DNA of 32,809 bases, taken from Phycisphaeraceae bacterium. GTDB taxonomy: Bacteria > Planctomycetota > Phycisphaerae > Phycisphaerales > Phycisphaeraceae. The DNA lies in NCBI GenBank assembly GCA_028280965.1, contig JANQKT010000204.1:1-32809 (forward strand), given 5' to 3'. This document shows positions 32,346 to 32,809 of the stretch, in pieces (the stretch's first letter is position 1; every line of letters starts with the position of its first letter). The position numbers and the translations under genes are program-made. The notes under the pieces were generated by a model. It made no database searches, had not been told where the DNA came from, and saw nothing but the letters and a program-made list of their open reading frames with translations.

Positions 32346-32621
32346 TTATTGTTGCCGCAGCGCCTGCTCGATCCTGCGCCGTGCATCGGGTGAAAGGGCT
32401 GTTTTCAGCGTCGGCAAGCCCGGGCCCGAAGGCTGGTGGAGCCGGTGCAGGAAATCCAGCTGTCTGCGCATCCGCTTGCAGCCGGTGCAGGACAGCAGGT
32501 GCAGGCGGAGGGCGGCGAGCTCGGTCCGGGTCAGGCCGCGCTCAAAACCATCAGAGACCAGCCGCGAGGACTCGTCGCAGGTCAGGGTCAGGATTTTCAG
32601 CAAGCTCTTGATGGGAAACAT
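32346..32621 (-). CDS. Small zinc-finger anti-sigma factor
   Basis: The 91-residue product starts at ATG 32621, 2 bp after the stop codon of the sigma factor gene (a GTG at 32651 inside that gene is an alternative). It has the zf-HC2 layout of short anti-sigma factors: a first segment LTCDESSRLVSDGFERGLT, a helix, and the zinc ligands in LHLLSCTGCKRM (H-X3-C-X2-C). No membrane segment follows, so it is soluble. By position and fold it should bind and hold the ECF sigma factor encoded immediately upstream; zinc or redox state may control release. Confidence 0.86.
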   Translation of the reverse strand: MFPIKSLLKILTLTCDESSRLVSDGFERGLTRTELAALRLHLLSCTGCKRMRRQLDFLHRLHQPSGPGLPTLKTALSPDARRRIEQALRQQ

Positions 32622-32623
32622 GG

Positions 32624-32809
32624 CTATTGCTTCGATCGCCCGCCGAACCACTGGTCTTCAAGGCACCCGCGGAGTGCGAGCCGCGCCCGGTGAAGCCGGA
32701 CGGCGAGGTTGGATGTCGAGATGCCCAGCACCCGGCAGGCGGTTTCGGGCGCGAGCCCTTCGAGCTCGCGGAGGGTGTAGGCCTCGGCCAGTGTCGCGGG
32801 CAGCTTGGC
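32624..32809 (-). CDS. ECF sigma factor, C-terminal part (cut by window edge)
   Basis: Sixty-one codons are visible before TAG. They form a sigma-70 region 4: LPATLAEAYTLRELEGL, then APETACRVLGISTSNLAVRLHRARLAL, the helix-turn-helix that contacts the -35 element, and a short tail LRGCLEDQWFGG. The CRVLGISTSNLAVRLHRAR pattern is typical of extracytoplasmic-function sigma factors. It is followed after 2 bp by a zinc-finger anti-sigma gene, the usual pairing. The N-terminus lies outside the window, so group assignment is not possible. Confidence 0.9.
   Translation of the reverse strand, partial: AKLPATLAEAYTLRELEGLAPETACRVLGISTSNLAVRLHRARLALRGCLEDQWFGGRSKQ

Overview
The window looks like chromosomal DNA from a GC-rich planctomycete, most likely class Phycisphaerae. 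The evidence is a MoxR/DUF58/BatA-type operon, a PEP-CTERM protein with a matching C-terminal sorting tag, a DUF1080 protein with a Tat signal, a lipid A kinase (so a Gram-negative envelope), abundant SpoIIE-type phosphatases and an HD-GYP protein. The taxonomic call is an inference from gene content; there is no rRNA gene in the window. I saw no tRNA, CRISPR array, insertion sequence or prophage gene.

Layout. (1) 1-3422, minus strand: MoxR AAA+ ATPase, DUF58 protein and a BatA-like membrane protein cut by the window edge. Each junction carries a different dispersed palindrome. (2) 3532-6304: mutM and, convergent to it, dnaA, separated by 484 bp of lower-GC non-coding DNA with a DnaA-box match. 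(3) 6642-9910: a secreted coiled-coil protein of unknown function and a Cache-HAMP-SpoIIE phosphatase. (4) 9954-13525: circularly permuted ATP-grasp and alpha-E genes, a predicted peptide-synthesis pair, facing a zinc-ribbon metallopeptidase. (5) 13624-17504: a small membrane protein, a GAF-SpoIIE phosphatase, a MarC-family membrane protein, SlyX and a Tat-exported DUF1080 protein. (6) 17668-18219: an AT-richer orphan gene. (7) 18241-21495, minus strand: a ParA ATPase fused to a C-terminal CBM48 glycogen-binding-like domain, followed by a protein that resembles a P-loop-dead MinD/FlhG relative. (8) 21745-26268: maf-lpxK, a TPR protein with a small membrane partner, a tandem PTPS/QueD protein and a GGQ release-factor-like protein. 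(9) 26265-31175: a three-PAS hybrid histidine kinase, a divergent HD-GYP protein and CorA. (10) 31311-32809, minus strand: an ECF sigma factor (partial), its probable zinc-finger anti-sigma factor, and a Spondin_N/PEP-CTERM protein with a clear intrinsic terminator.

Two themes stand out. First, the ParA-CBM48 fusion and its degenerate partner form a two-gene cassette that could position or partition a polysaccharide body such as glycogen; I do not know a described system of this kind. Second, seven plus-strand genes have a TANNNT -10-like hexamer only 6-8 nt before ATG and no Shine-Dalgarno sequence, the signature expected of leaderless transcription. Other genes in the same window have ordinary AAAGGG or GGAG ribosome sites. 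Intergenic gaps also hold five different perfect or near-perfect inverted repeats, most resembling dispersed bacterial palindromes.
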